A DNA stretch of 11,880 bases from an uncultured Terrimonas sp. (GTDB lineage: Bacteria > Bacteroidota > Bacteroidia > Chitinophagales > Chitinophagaceae), in NCBI GenBank assembly GCA_946886925.1, contig CAMPJQ010000034.1, positions 1 through 11,880 on the forward strand. Direction: 5' to 3'. Positions within the stretch are counted from its first letter, which is position 1; each line of letters starts with the position of its first letter. The notes under the pieces were generated by a model. The model saw nothing but the letters and a program-made list of their open reading frames with translations, ran no database searches and was not told the origin of the DNA. The position numbers and the translations under genes were made by a program. Positions 1 to 6,105 of the stretch are shown piece after piece.

Positions 1-503
1 CGGGTAAGATAATCCATCCGGTCAACGTCTAATTGGCCACTTACCAATTGATGCAAAAATTTTTTATGATAAGTATTTGTAAAGATATCAATCGCGGTTT
101 GAAGCTGCCCGTTAAATTGCCGGTTCAGGTCCTGCATCAGTAAAAGAGACAGTTCTTCGTGATGAACATTTTCCATCAGCACGCTTTCTAATGCATGCGA
201 AAAGGGACCGTGACCAATATCATGTAAAAGAATAGCAATCTTTGCACCGGTATCTTCAGCTTCGCTGATGGATGTTCCCTTTTCTTGTAACACCTGCAAA
301 GCGCTGCACATTAAATGGTATGCTCCTAAAGAATGATGCAGGCGGGTATGAACGGCTCCGGGATATACCAAATGCGCCAGTGCCATTTGCTTAATGCGCC
401 GTAAACGCTGATACCAGGGGTGTGAAATAATTTCAAATATCAACGGATTGTTTATAGTAATAAATCCATATACAGGATCGTTGATGATTTTTCGGAAAGG
501 CAT
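1..503 (-). CDS. HD-domain phosphohydrolase, dNTPase/SAMHD1-like (partial, 3' end outside window)
   Basis: Reading leftward from the ATG at 503-501 gives 167 codons without a stop before the edge, so only the N-terminal part is present. The protein opens MPFRKIINDPVYGFI, typical of the broad HD superfamily phosphohydrolases related to dGTPases and SAMHD1. The HD metal site is visible: His56/His57 in RLHHSLG, His94-Asp95 in LLHDIGHGPFSH, and the distal Asp in QLDVDRMDYL (Asp159 or Asp161). Members hydrolyse phosphate esters, often of nucleotides, in the cytoplasm, but the substrate of this subgroup cannot be read from sequence. It is transcribed divergently from porX, with 95 bases between the starts and a -7-like box at 543-536. 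Family call is firm; exact function is open. Confidence 0.9.
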   Translation of the reverse strand, partial: MPFRKIINDPVYGFITINNPLIFEIISHPWYQRLRRIKQMALAHLVYPGAVHTRLHHSLGAYHLMCSALQVLQEKGTSISEAEDTGAKIAILLHDIGHGPFSHALESVLMENVHHEELSLLLMQDLNRQFNGQLQTAIDIFTNTYHKKFLHQLVSGQLDVDRMDYLT

Positions 504-535
504 GTAAATATGTTAAAAAAATAAAGGAACCGGCG

Positions 536-543
536 CAAAGGTA
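536..543 (-). promoter_or_regulatory. Candidate -7 element for the HD phosphohydrolase
   Basis: On the - strand this reads TACCTTTG, a full match to the Bacteroidota -7 consensus TAnnTTTG. It lies 32 bases before the ATG at 503. I see no clear TTG at the -33 position, so the call rests on the -7 box and its place. Confidence 0.5.
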
Positions 544-563
544 AAAAGCGCGAAATGAATAAC

Positions 564-571
564 TACATTTG
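564..571 (+). promoter_or_regulatory. Candidate -7 element for porX
   Basis: The sequence TACATTTG matches TAnnTTTG in full and ends 27 bases before the porX ATG, giving a leader of roughly 20 bases. No clear -33 TTG is seen 19-21 bases upstream. It faces away from the - strand box at 536-543, with 20 bases between them, so the two divergent genes may share a control region. Confidence 0.5.
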
Positions 572-598
572 ATTAGCTAAACATAAAAATAAATATTC

Positions 599-2155
599 AT
601 GTCTCTGGCAAAAATACTTTGGGTTGATGATGAAATGGAGAGTCTCCAGTCGCAAAAACTCTTTTTAGAAAACAAAGGATACGAAGTGCAAACGCTCACC
701 AACGGGTATGATGCGCTGGACTATGTGAAGGAAAATATAGTAGATGTAGTATTGCTTGACGAGACCATGCCGGGTATTACGGGACTGGAAACCTTGGCCA
801 GGATAAAAGAGATCAATCAGCAGTTGCCAGTGGTTCTCATTACCAAAAATGAAACGGAAAACCTGATGGATGATGCAATCGGTTCACAGATCAGTGATTA
901 CCTGATCAAACCGGTTAATCCCAATCAGGTATTGCTGAGTTTAAAAAAAATAATTGATAACCGCAGGCTGGTGGCCGAAAAAACCACGAGTGCATACCAA
1001 CAGGAGTTTCGCAATCTTTTCATGGCCTTAAACAGCAATCCAAACTACAACGAATGGATGGAACTGTATAAAAAATTAGTATACTGGGAACTGGAAATGG
1101 AAAAAAGCGACAGCCCTGAAATGCAGGAGGTATTTCAATCGCAAAAAAGTGAAGCGAATACCGAATTTTTTAAGTTCATCAGCAGAAATTATGCTTCATG
1201 GGTAAATCCTAAAAGCACCGACGCACCCATTATGAGCCATACTTTATTCCGGTATAAAATATTGCCCCATATTGAAAAAGGCAGGCCGCTGTTTGTTGCT
1301 TTAATTGATAACCTGCGCTTCGATCAATGGAAAACCATTCAGCCTGCTTTTGCAGAAACATTTCGCATACAGGAAGAAGAAACCTTTTATTCTATATTGC
1401 CAACCGCTACACAGTATTGCCGCAACGCCATTTTTGCCGGGATGATGCCCATGGACATTGAAAAGCATTTTCCGGCGCAATGGAAAAATGATGAGGAGGA
1501 AGGCGGGAAAAACCTTTTTGAAGAAGAATTTTTGAAAGCGCAGTTAAAGCGCTTGTACAAGGGCGATATTAAATATTCTTATACCAAAGTGGTTAATCAT
1601 CAGGATGGTCAGAAACTGGTGGATAATATCCATAACCTTTTGGAAAACGATATCAACATCATCGTATACAATTTTGTGGATATGCTGAGCCACGCAAGAA
1701 CAGAAATGGAAGTACTCAAAGAGCTGGCCAGTGATGAAACCAGTTACAGGAGCATTACCGCAAGCTGGTTTGAACATTCACCGCTTCACCAGGCACTTAA
1801 AAAAATAGCAGAAAAACCGCTGACGCTGATAGTAGCGACGGATCACGGGAGTGTAAGAGTAAATACAGCTTACAAAGTGATTGGTGATAAACAAACCACC
1901 AGCAATTTGAGGTATAAGCATGGACGAAATCTCAATTATGAGCCTAAGGAAGTACTGGCTTTTCGCGATCCAAAAGAGGCCGGTCTGCCAGTACCTTCTG
2001 TTAATTCTTCCTTTATATTTGCCAAAGAAGATGGTTATCTCTGTTATCCTAATAACTACAACTATTATTCAAACTATTACAAAAATACATTTCAGCACGG
2101 GGGTATAAGTATAGAGGAAATGATTGTGCCGGTAGTAAGAATGACAAATAAATGA
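599..2155 (+). CDS. porX: PorX, response regulator with PglZ effector domain (type IX secretion control)
   Basis: The 518-residue protein has a CheY-like receiver domain at about residues 1-120: acidic pocket Asp10-Asp11, phosphoacceptor Asp54 (LLDETMPG), Thr82 and Lys104. A helical linker follows, then a PglZ domain of the alkaline-phosphatase superfamily at about 205-518. Likely metal or active-site residues are Asp237 (LIDNLRF), Thr271 (PTATQYC), Asp361 and His365 (VDMLSHAR), Asp415-His416 (ATDHGS) and His500 (FQHGG). Receiver plus PglZ in one chain is the architecture of PorX. Known biology: PorX pairs with the sensor kinase PorY, controls the type IX secretion system, and its PglZ domain is a zinc-dependent phosphodiesterase. 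No porY or other por gene is in the window, so it is an orphan regulator here. PglZ proteins of BREX defence lack this receiver fusion. Confidence 0.95.
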   Translation: MSLAKILWVDDEMESLQSQKLFLENKGYEVQTLTNGYDALDYVKENIVDVVLLDETMPGITGLETLARIKEINQQLPVVLITKNETENLMDDAIGSQISDYLIKPVNPNQVLLSLKKIIDNRRLVAEKTTSAYQQEFRNLFMALNSNPNYNEWMELYKKLVYWELEMEKSDSPEMQEVFQSQKSEANTEFFKFISRNYASWVNPKSTDAPIMSHTLFRYKILPHIEKGRPLFVALIDNLRFDQWKTIQPAFAETFRIQEEETFYSILPTATQYCRNAIFAGMMPMDIEKHFPAQWKNDEEEGGKNLFEEEFLKAQLKRLYKGDIKYSYTKVVNHQDGQKLVDNIHNLLENDINIIVYNFVDMLSHARTEMEVLKELASDETSYRSITASWFEHSPLHQALKKIAEKPLTLIVATDHGSVRVNTAYKVIGDKQTTSNLRYKHGRNLNYEPKEVLAFRDPKEAGLPVPSVNSSFIFAKEDGYLCYPNNYNYYSNYYKNTFQHGGISIEEMIVPVVRMTNK

Positions 2156-2165
2156 ATTTAAGATT

Positions 2166-2187
2166 TTAGATTTGAAATTTGAGATTG
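2166..2187 (+). repeat. 22-bp dispersed repeat after the porX stop (copy 1)
   Basis: This segment begins 10 bases after the porX stop codon and is exactly repeated, on the other strand, at 9240-9261, where it overlaps the tig stop. Read in the sense of the upstream gene, both copies have the same orientation. Its GATTTGAAATTTGA core recurs inverted at 2262-2278, bounding about 110 bases that include a G-rich middle (2188-2234). The A+T-rich core is of a kind often seen in spacers of this phylum; the function is unknown. Confidence 0.7.
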
Positions 2188-2255
2188 GGTCGGCTTCCCA
2201 TTTTTCGGTAGTCGGGCGGGGGGAGCAGGGACCGTGTAGTAGTCAGAATGGCAAT

Positions 2256-2288
2256 TTTGGATTTCAAATTTCAAATCGTGTATCTTTG
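2256..2288 (+). promoter_or_regulatory. Candidate Bacteroidota promoter for the 89-aa gene
   Basis: TTTG at 2256-2259 is followed after 21 bases by TATCTTTG at 2281-2288, a good -33/-7 pair for the housekeeping sigma factor of this phylum. The ATG at 2307 lies 18 bases downstream. The spacer of this promoter contains the inverted repeat arm at 2262-2278. Confidence 0.6.
2262..2278 (-). repeat. Inverted partner of the repeat at 2169-2185
   Basis: On the - strand this reads GATTTGAAATTTGAAAT, which matches 2169-2185 at all but one position. The pair forms an imperfect inverted repeat around about 75 bases of G-rich, gene-free sequence. No flanking target duplication was found, so a small mobile element is possible but not shown. 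Confidence 0.6.
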
Positions 2289-2306
2289 CCAGCGGAAAAC
2301 AACAAG

Positions 2307-2576
2307 ATGAAGATTAACCAACCAACCTTAAATAAAATTGAAACCGTACTGGAAGAAGCCGGCTATGTGATACGGTATGAAAGAGGTACTTTTCAAAGCG
2401 GGTATTGCATACTGCAGCAAAGGAAGGTGGTTGTGCTCAATAAATTTCTTACGCTTGAAGGCCGCATCACTACTTTGGCCGACCTTATGCCCCAGTTGGA
2501 AATAACCTTTGATGCGCTTACTCACGAGTCGCAAAAATTATATGAGGAATTAATGGCCAAGCCCGCCAATGAATAG
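2307..2576 (+). CDS. Small unknown protein, 89 aa
   Basis: The ATG at 2307 is chosen as the start. The frame is open upstream to 2172, but that extension crosses the repeat element and the promoter at 2256-2288 and gives a low-complexity, non-protein-like sequence. The 89-residue product begins MKINQPTLNKIETVLEEAG and looks like a compact alpha/beta protein: an N-terminal amphipathic helix, strands around VIRYERG, GYCILQQ and KVVVLNKF, then helices rich in Leu and Glu (about 50-85). There is no signal peptide, membrane segment or recognisable catalytic motif, so it is probably cytosolic. It has its own promoter and is followed 112 bases later by the MBL-fold hydrolase. I recall similar short proteins in Bacteroidota but cannot name a characterised family, so function is unassigned. 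Confidence 0.8.
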   Translation: MKINQPTLNKIETVLEEAGYVIRYERGTFQSGYCILQQRKVVVLNKFLTLEGRITTLADLMPQLEITFDALTHESQKLYEELMAKPANE

Positions 2577-2654
2577 ACGGTTTGTTAATAGCAGTGATTT
2601 ACCTGTAGTTTACATTCATACGCTTTTAATTTTAGTTCTTCTCTAAATTTACAA

Positions 2655-2684
2655 TTGCCTGTTATACATTTTCTTTTAGCTTTG
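2655..2684 (+). promoter_or_regulatory. Candidate promoter for the MBL-fold hydrolase
   Basis: TTG at 2655-2657, a 19-base spacer and TAGCTTTG at 2677-2684 give one of the best consensus promoters in the window. The -7 box ends only 4 bases before the GTG at 2689, so transcription should begin at or very near the start codon. Confidence 0.65.
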
Positions 2685-2688
2685 ACAT

Positions 2689-3465
2689 GTGAGTTATCCC
2701 GATATTAAAATTACATTTTTGGGTACGGGCACCAGCAGTGGTGTGCCTATGATTGGCTGCAGTTGCGAAGTTTGTACTTCAACAGACAGGAAAGACAAAC
2801 GGCTGCGCTCAAGCATACTTGTACAATCTGAACATACTACGGTTGTAGTTGATTCGGGCCCCGATTTTCGTTACCAGATGTTACGGGAAAACATAAAGCA
2901 TTTAGATGCAGTTGTATTTACACACCCGCATAAAGATCATGTGGCAGGGTTGGATGATGTAAGGGGTTTCAATTATTTCATGCAAAAACCCATGGAAATT
3001 TATGGCAATGAAATGACGCTGGAAGTGATCATCAGGGAATTTCCTTATGCATTTACCGAAAAGAAGTATCCGGGAGCGCCCAATATCCACCTCAACACCA
3101 TCAGTTCAGAGCCCTTTCAGATCAATGATCTGGTAATTACCCCTATATTGGTCTGGCATATGCAAATGCCCGTGTTGGGTTACCGGTTTGGGAAATTTAC
3201 CTACATTACAGATGCTAACCGCATAGAAGAAAGGAGCAGGGAAATGATAAGAGGCAGTGAAGTATTGGTGTTAAACGCATTGCGGAAAGAAAAGCATATT
3301 TCTCATTTTAGCCTGGATGAAGCCATAACCGAAGTAAAGGAACTCAATATACCCGCCGCTTACTTTACACATATCAGCCACCAGTTAGGAAAGCATGCCG
3401 ATGTAAGCAATGAATTACCGAAAGGCAAACATTTGGCTTATGATGGCTTGAGTATGGTATTGTAA
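2689..3465 (+). CDS. MBL-fold metallohydrolase, PhnP-like
   Basis: The 258-residue protein is a metallo-beta-lactamase-fold hydrolase. After an N-terminal strand and glycine-rich turn (FLGTGTSSGVP, 10-20) comes a Cys cluster (Cys24, Cys26, Cys29) as in PhnP-like members, where such cysteines bind a structural zinc. The metal-binding HxHxDH motif is His79-Pro-His81-Lys-Asp83-His84, followed by His157 (VWHMQMP), Asp175 (YITDANR) and His228 (FTHISH). All expected ligands are present, so an active two-metal phosphodiesterase or related hydrolase is likely; the substrate is unknown. PhnP acts on cyclic ribose phosphate in phosphonate breakdown, but no phn genes are nearby, so the symbol is withheld. 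The start is a GTG: the overlapping ATG at 2687 reads straight into TGA. Relatives often start close to the KITFLGTG strand, so the true start may be a few codons downstream. Confidence 0.9.
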   Translation: MSYPDIKITFLGTGTSSGVPMIGCSCEVCTSTDRKDKRLRSSILVQSEHTTVVVDSGPDFRYQMLRENIKHLDAVVFTHPHKDHVAGLDDVRGFNYFMQKPMEIYGNEMTLEVIIREFPYAFTEKKYPGAPNIHLNTISSEPFQINDLVITPILVWHMQMPVLGYRFGKFTYITDANRIEERSREMIRGSEVLVLNALRKEKHISHFSLDEAITEVKELNIPAAYFTHISHQLGKHADVSNELPKGKHLAYDGLSMVL

Positions 3466-3489
3466 TCCCAGGGGTGGGTTTCAGGCCTC

Positions 3490-3506
3490 AGGTTGTTACT
3501 CAACCT
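3490..3506 (+). other. Small hairpin after the MBL-fold gene
   Basis: AGGTTG and CAACCT form a 6-bp stem around the loop TTACT, 24 bases after the stop at 3465. No T run follows, so it is not a clear intrinsic terminator; it may only stabilise the transcript end or be chance. Confidence 0.25.
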
Positions 3507-3582
3507 CTGCCCAATCACTACCGATTGCTAACATTCCGCACGATAATTCCTGCTACCATTATTTTTTCTTGCGTTTATAATG

Positions 3583-3590
3583 TAACTTTC
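3583..3590 (+). promoter_or_regulatory. Weak -7-like box before the HhH protein gene
   Basis: TAACTTTC differs from TAnnTTTG only at the last base and lies 2 bases before the first ATG (3593). There is no well-spaced TTG upstream. If it is a true -7 box, transcription would start inside or just after that first ATG, favouring the in-frame ATG at 3611. Confidence 0.3.
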
Positions 3591-3592
3591 AA

Positions 3593-4546
3593 ATGGATAT
3601 ACACCATGATATGAATGCTAACCGGTTAAAGGAATATTTTAATTTCAGCAAAAAAGAACGCAATGGAATTATTGTGTTGCTGGTAATGCTGGCCGGCGTA
3701 TGGTTTGCACCGTTGCTGTTTACGCCGGATGAAACATTTGATGTCAAAGGATTTGCCAGGTTTGAGCACGACATTGCGCGACTGAAGCAGGAGGCTGCAC
3801 AGGCAGAAAACGACAATGATACCGGTGAAATGTTTTACCACGCATCGTCAGCCATCTCATACAGAAAGCCTGTAAAAGCAGAAGCCTTTTATTTTGACCC
3901 CAATACGTTAAAACCAGTGGAATGGCGGCGTTTAGGCATATCCGGCAGAACCATTCAAACCATACAAAATTTTATAGCAAAAGGCGGTAAGTTTTATAAA
4001 GCGGAAGACATTGGTAAAATATATGGATTAAGAAAACCGGATTATGAAAGGTTGCTGCCCTATGTGCGCATTGCAGAGAATGCATCGCAAAATAAAAAAA
4101 AGAACGTTTACGCTGCTTCTTTTACCGCCGGCAGTACAAAATATACTGTAAGTATTGTGCATATCAATACGGCCGATACTACGGCTTTTATTGCCTTACC
4201 GGGCATTGGCAGTAAGCTGGCTGCACGTATCATTAGTTTCAGAGAAAAATTAGGTGGTTTTTACAATGCAAATCAGGTTGCAGAAGTGTACGGGATCACC
4301 GACTCCGTTTTTCAGCACATAAAGCCCGGCTTGAATTGCGATGCAGGGGTGATAAAAAAAATCAATATCAATACAGCCGGCATAGAGGAGTTAAAAGCAC
4401 ATCCTTATATAAAATATCAGGTGGGTAATGCCGTTATCCAGTACCGGTTACAACATGGCAATTTTCAAAATGAGGAGGATCTGAAACAAGTTCATTTGGT
4501 AACGGATGACCTCATTCAAAAGCTGTTACCCTATATTAACTACTAA
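3593..4546 (+). CDS. Membrane-anchored protein with three helix-hairpin-helix units (ComEA-like repeats)
   Basis: The 317-residue protein has a short, positively charged N terminus (NRLKEYFNFSKKERNG), one hydrophobic segment at about 25-43 (GIIVLLVMLAGVWFAPLLF), a charged linker, and three helix-hairpin-helix units at about 103-158, 190-247 and 256-315. Each unit opens with an 'NT' turn (FDPNTL, HINTAD, NINTAG). The second has the classic LPGIGSKLAARI hairpin and GGFYNANQV, as in ComEA; the third is degenerate (AHPYIKYQVGNAVI). By the positive-inside rule the HhH part should be outside the cytoplasmic membrane, where such domains bind DNA non-specifically. ComEA takes part in DNA uptake, but no other competence gene is present, so a competence role is inference. 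The second ATG at 3611 is an equally good or better start. Confidence 0.85.
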   Translation: MDIHHDMNANRLKEYFNFSKKERNGIIVLLVMLAGVWFAPLLFTPDETFDVKGFARFEHDIARLKQEAAQAENDNDTGEMFYHASSAISYRKPVKAEAFYFDPNTLKPVEWRRLGISGRTIQTIQNFIAKGGKFYKAEDIGKIYGLRKPDYERLLPYVRIAENASQNKKKNVYAASFTAGSTKYTVSIVHINTADTTAFIALPGIGSKLAARIISFREKLGGFYNANQVAEVYGITDSVFQHIKPGLNCDAGVIKKININTAGIEELKAHPYIKYQVGNAVIQYRLQHGNFQNEEDLKQVHLVTDDLIQKLLPYINY

Positions 4547-4548
4547 CG

Positions 4549-4582
4549 TTTGTTAGTTTTATCAAAATTATTCTTTAATTTG
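4549..4582 (+). promoter_or_regulatory. Possible promoter for the acyl-CoA dehydrogenase gene
   Basis: TTTG at 4549-4552 is followed after 22 bases by TTAATTTG at 4575-4582, one mismatch from TAnnTTTG. The ATG at 4600 is 17 bases further on. It begins 2 bases after the stop of the HhH gene, so read-through from that gene is also possible. Confidence 0.4.
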
Positions 4583-4599
4583 CACAATTCTAAAATAGT

Positions 4600-5742
4600 A
4601 TGGATTTTCAAAAAGATGAATTAACGCTACAAATTGCTCAAACGGCCAGTGATTTTGCAAGTCGGCATATAAAACCCTATGTAATGGAATGGGATGAAAC
4701 CCAGGAGTTTCCCGTGCACGTTTTTAAGGAAATGGGTAAACTGGGCTTAATGGGTGCGCTGGTTCCCGAAACCTATGGAGGCGCGGGGTTGGGTTATGTG
4801 GAATATGCGGCAATTATTGTGGAAGTTGCAAAGGTTTGCGGTTCGGTTGGATTGAGTCTTGCTGCCCATAATTCGTTGTGCACCGGGCATATTCTTGCTT
4901 TTGGAAATGAAGAGCAGAAACAAAAATATCTGCCCAAACTGGCTACCGCAGAATGGATAGGCGCATGGGGTTTAACAGAAGCCGGTACTGGAAGCGATGC
5001 CGGCAATATGCAAACTACTGCTATAAAAGATGGTGATGACTGGATACTCAACGGTACAAAATGCTGGATCACGCATGGTAAGTCGGGGGATGTAGCAGTA
5101 GTAATTGCCAGAACAGGAGAGCCCAGAACAAAGAATAATGCCACGGCTTTTGTGGTGGAGCGCGGAAGAGCAGGGTTTAGCGGCGGGAAAAAAGAAAACA
5201 AACTGGGTATGCGGGCCAGTGAAACTGCGGAAATGATATTTGATAATTGCAGAATTCCGGATGCCAATCGTCTGGGAAATGTGGGGGATGGATTTAAGCA
5301 ATCGCTGAAAGTGCTCGACGGAGGCCGGATTTCCATTGCGGCGCTTGCGCTGGGAATAGCTAAGGGCGCTTATGAGGCGGCATTGCAGTACTCCAAAGAG
5401 CGGTACCAGTTTGATCAGCCTATTTCAAGCTTCCAGGGCATATCTTTTAAACTGGCGGATATGGCTACGGAAATCATGGCATCGGAGTTATTGATATTAC
5501 AGGCTGCGGATAAAAAGAATAAAGGATTACCCATGACAAAAGAAGCGGCTATGGCAAAATATTATGCCAGTGAAGTGGCGGTGAAGGTGGCCAATGATGC
5601 TGTTCAGATTTTTGGCGGATATGGGTATACCAAAGATTTTCCGGTAGAAAAGTTTTACAGAGACAGTAAGCTGTGTACCATTGGCGAAGGTACAAGTGAA
5701 ATACAAAAGATTGTAATAGCCAGAGAGGTATTACAAAGCTAA
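4600..5742 (+). CDS. Acyl-CoA dehydrogenase (short/medium-chain type)
   Basis: The 380-residue protein has normal length and order for the FAD-dependent acyl-CoA dehydrogenases: an N-terminal helical domain (about 1-118), a beta domain with the FAD/substrate motif WGLTEAGTGSDAGN (123-136) and WITHG (156-160), and a C-terminal helical domain. The C-terminal signature YRDSKLCTIGEGTSEIQ (353-369) places the likely catalytic base at Glu363, the position used by short-chain and butyryl-CoA dehydrogenases; the FAD-contacting segment QIFGGYGYTKDFPVEKFYRD is also intact. It should form the trans-2,3 double bond in acyl-CoA during fatty-acid or branched-chain amino-acid breakdown, passing electrons to an electron-transfer flavoprotein. 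No etf or beta-oxidation genes are adjacent, so chain length and pathway cannot be fixed. A strong terminator follows the stop. Confidence 0.95.
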   Translation: MDFQKDELTLQIAQTASDFASRHIKPYVMEWDETQEFPVHVFKEMGKLGLMGALVPETYGGAGLGYVEYAAIIVEVAKVCGSVGLSLAAHNSLCTGHILAFGNEEQKQKYLPKLATAEWIGAWGLTEAGTGSDAGNMQTTAIKDGDDWILNGTKCWITHGKSGDVAVVIARTGEPRTKNNATAFVVERGRAGFSGGKKENKLGMRASETAEMIFDNCRIPDANRLGNVGDGFKQSLKVLDGGRISIAALALGIAKGAYEAALQYSKERYQFDQPISSFQGISFKLADMATEIMASELLILQAADKKNKGLPMTKEAAMAKYYASEVAVKVANDAVQIFGGYGYTKDFPVEKFYRDSKLCTIGEGTSEIQKIVIAREVLQS

Positions 5743-5774
5743 AATTTCCTTACACAACATGAGAAAACAAGGAG

Positions 5775-5800
5775 CCCCTGCATAAAGCGGGGGTTTTTTT
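5775..5800 (+). terminator. Intrinsic terminator of the acyl-CoA dehydrogenase gene
   Basis: CCCCTGC and GCGGGGG pair into a 7-bp stem (one G-T wobble) around the loop ATAAA, followed by seven T. It is 32 bases after the stop and just before the end of the convergent 58-aa gene at 5802. Its - strand side lacks a comparable T run. Confidence 0.9.
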
Positions 5801-5801
5801 A

Positions 5802-5978
5802 TTATTGCAAAAAATCTTCATCCTCTTTAGGAGAATATTTGGTAAATACTTTTTCTATTGCCCCCGAAAATAAAGGGAATTTTTCTTTTGCAAAATCCTT
5901 CACCAGTGTAATGGCCTTTACAGCCTGCTCTTCGCTTAAACCTGCTTCCGCCTGCAAACGATCAATTAATTCTTTCAT
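5802..5978 (-). CDS. Small unknown protein, 58 aa
   Basis: Reading leftward from the ATG at 5978 gives MKELIDRLQAEAGLSEEQAV and on to a TAA at 5804-5802, 58 residues. The frame has codon use and composition like a real gene: acidic and lysine-rich with regularly spaced hydrophobic residues. The segment LIDRLQAEAGLSEEQAVKA has the look of short helical domains in which a 'glutamine/Glu-Leu-Ser-xx-Gln-Ala' turn joins two helices; a second part, EKFPLFSGAIEKVF, is also likely helical. There is no signal peptide or membrane segment. It faces the acyl-CoA dehydrogenase gene and lies downstream of clpX, separated by the hairpin at 6044-6066. No clear TAnnTTTG box precedes it. I do not recognise a named family with certainty; function is unknown. 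Confidence 0.75.
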   Translation of the reverse strand: MKELIDRLQAEAGLSEEQAVKAITLVKDFAKEKFPLFSGAIEKVFTKYSPKEDEDFLQ

Positions 5979-6043
5979 ACGATGAACTTGTATTTAATTG
6001 GTGAAGATAGGAGGAAAAAATAAATTTAATAGGTAAACAAAGA

Positions 6044-6066
6044 AGCCCGGCTGGTATAGCCGGACT
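6044..6066 (-). terminator. Hairpin terminator downstream of clpX, possibly bidirectional
   Basis: On the - strand AGTCCGGCT pairs with AGCCGGGCT (9 bp, one G-T wobble) around a 5-base loop, followed by the broken T tract TCTTTGTTT. It lies 39 bases after the clpX stop. On the + strand it is followed by TTTAAGTTTTT, so it could also stop transcription that passes the dehydrogenase terminator. Confidence 0.75.
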
Positions 6067-6105
6067 TTTAAGTTTTTATACAAGTAGTACTTTGTATTCT
6101 TTCAT

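Noticed and set aside
599..2155. PglZ domain as a sign of a BREX phage-defence island
   Set aside because: The domain is fused to a receiver domain, the PorX architecture, and no other BREX gene is present.
2166..2288. Insertion sequence
   Set aside because: The inverted-repeat-bounded segment is only about 110 bp, has no transposase and no visible target duplication; it is kept only as a repeat element.
2687..2692. ATG at 2687 as the start of the MBL-fold gene
   Set aside because: It is out of frame and reads ATG-TGA, an immediate stop; the GTG at 2689 opens the correct frame.
4794..5336. 180-codon open frame on the - strand inside the acyl-CoA dehydrogenase gene
   Set aside because: It is antisense to a complete, conserved enzyme, is rich in Ser and Pro, and has no recognisable domain; the sense frame explains the sequence.
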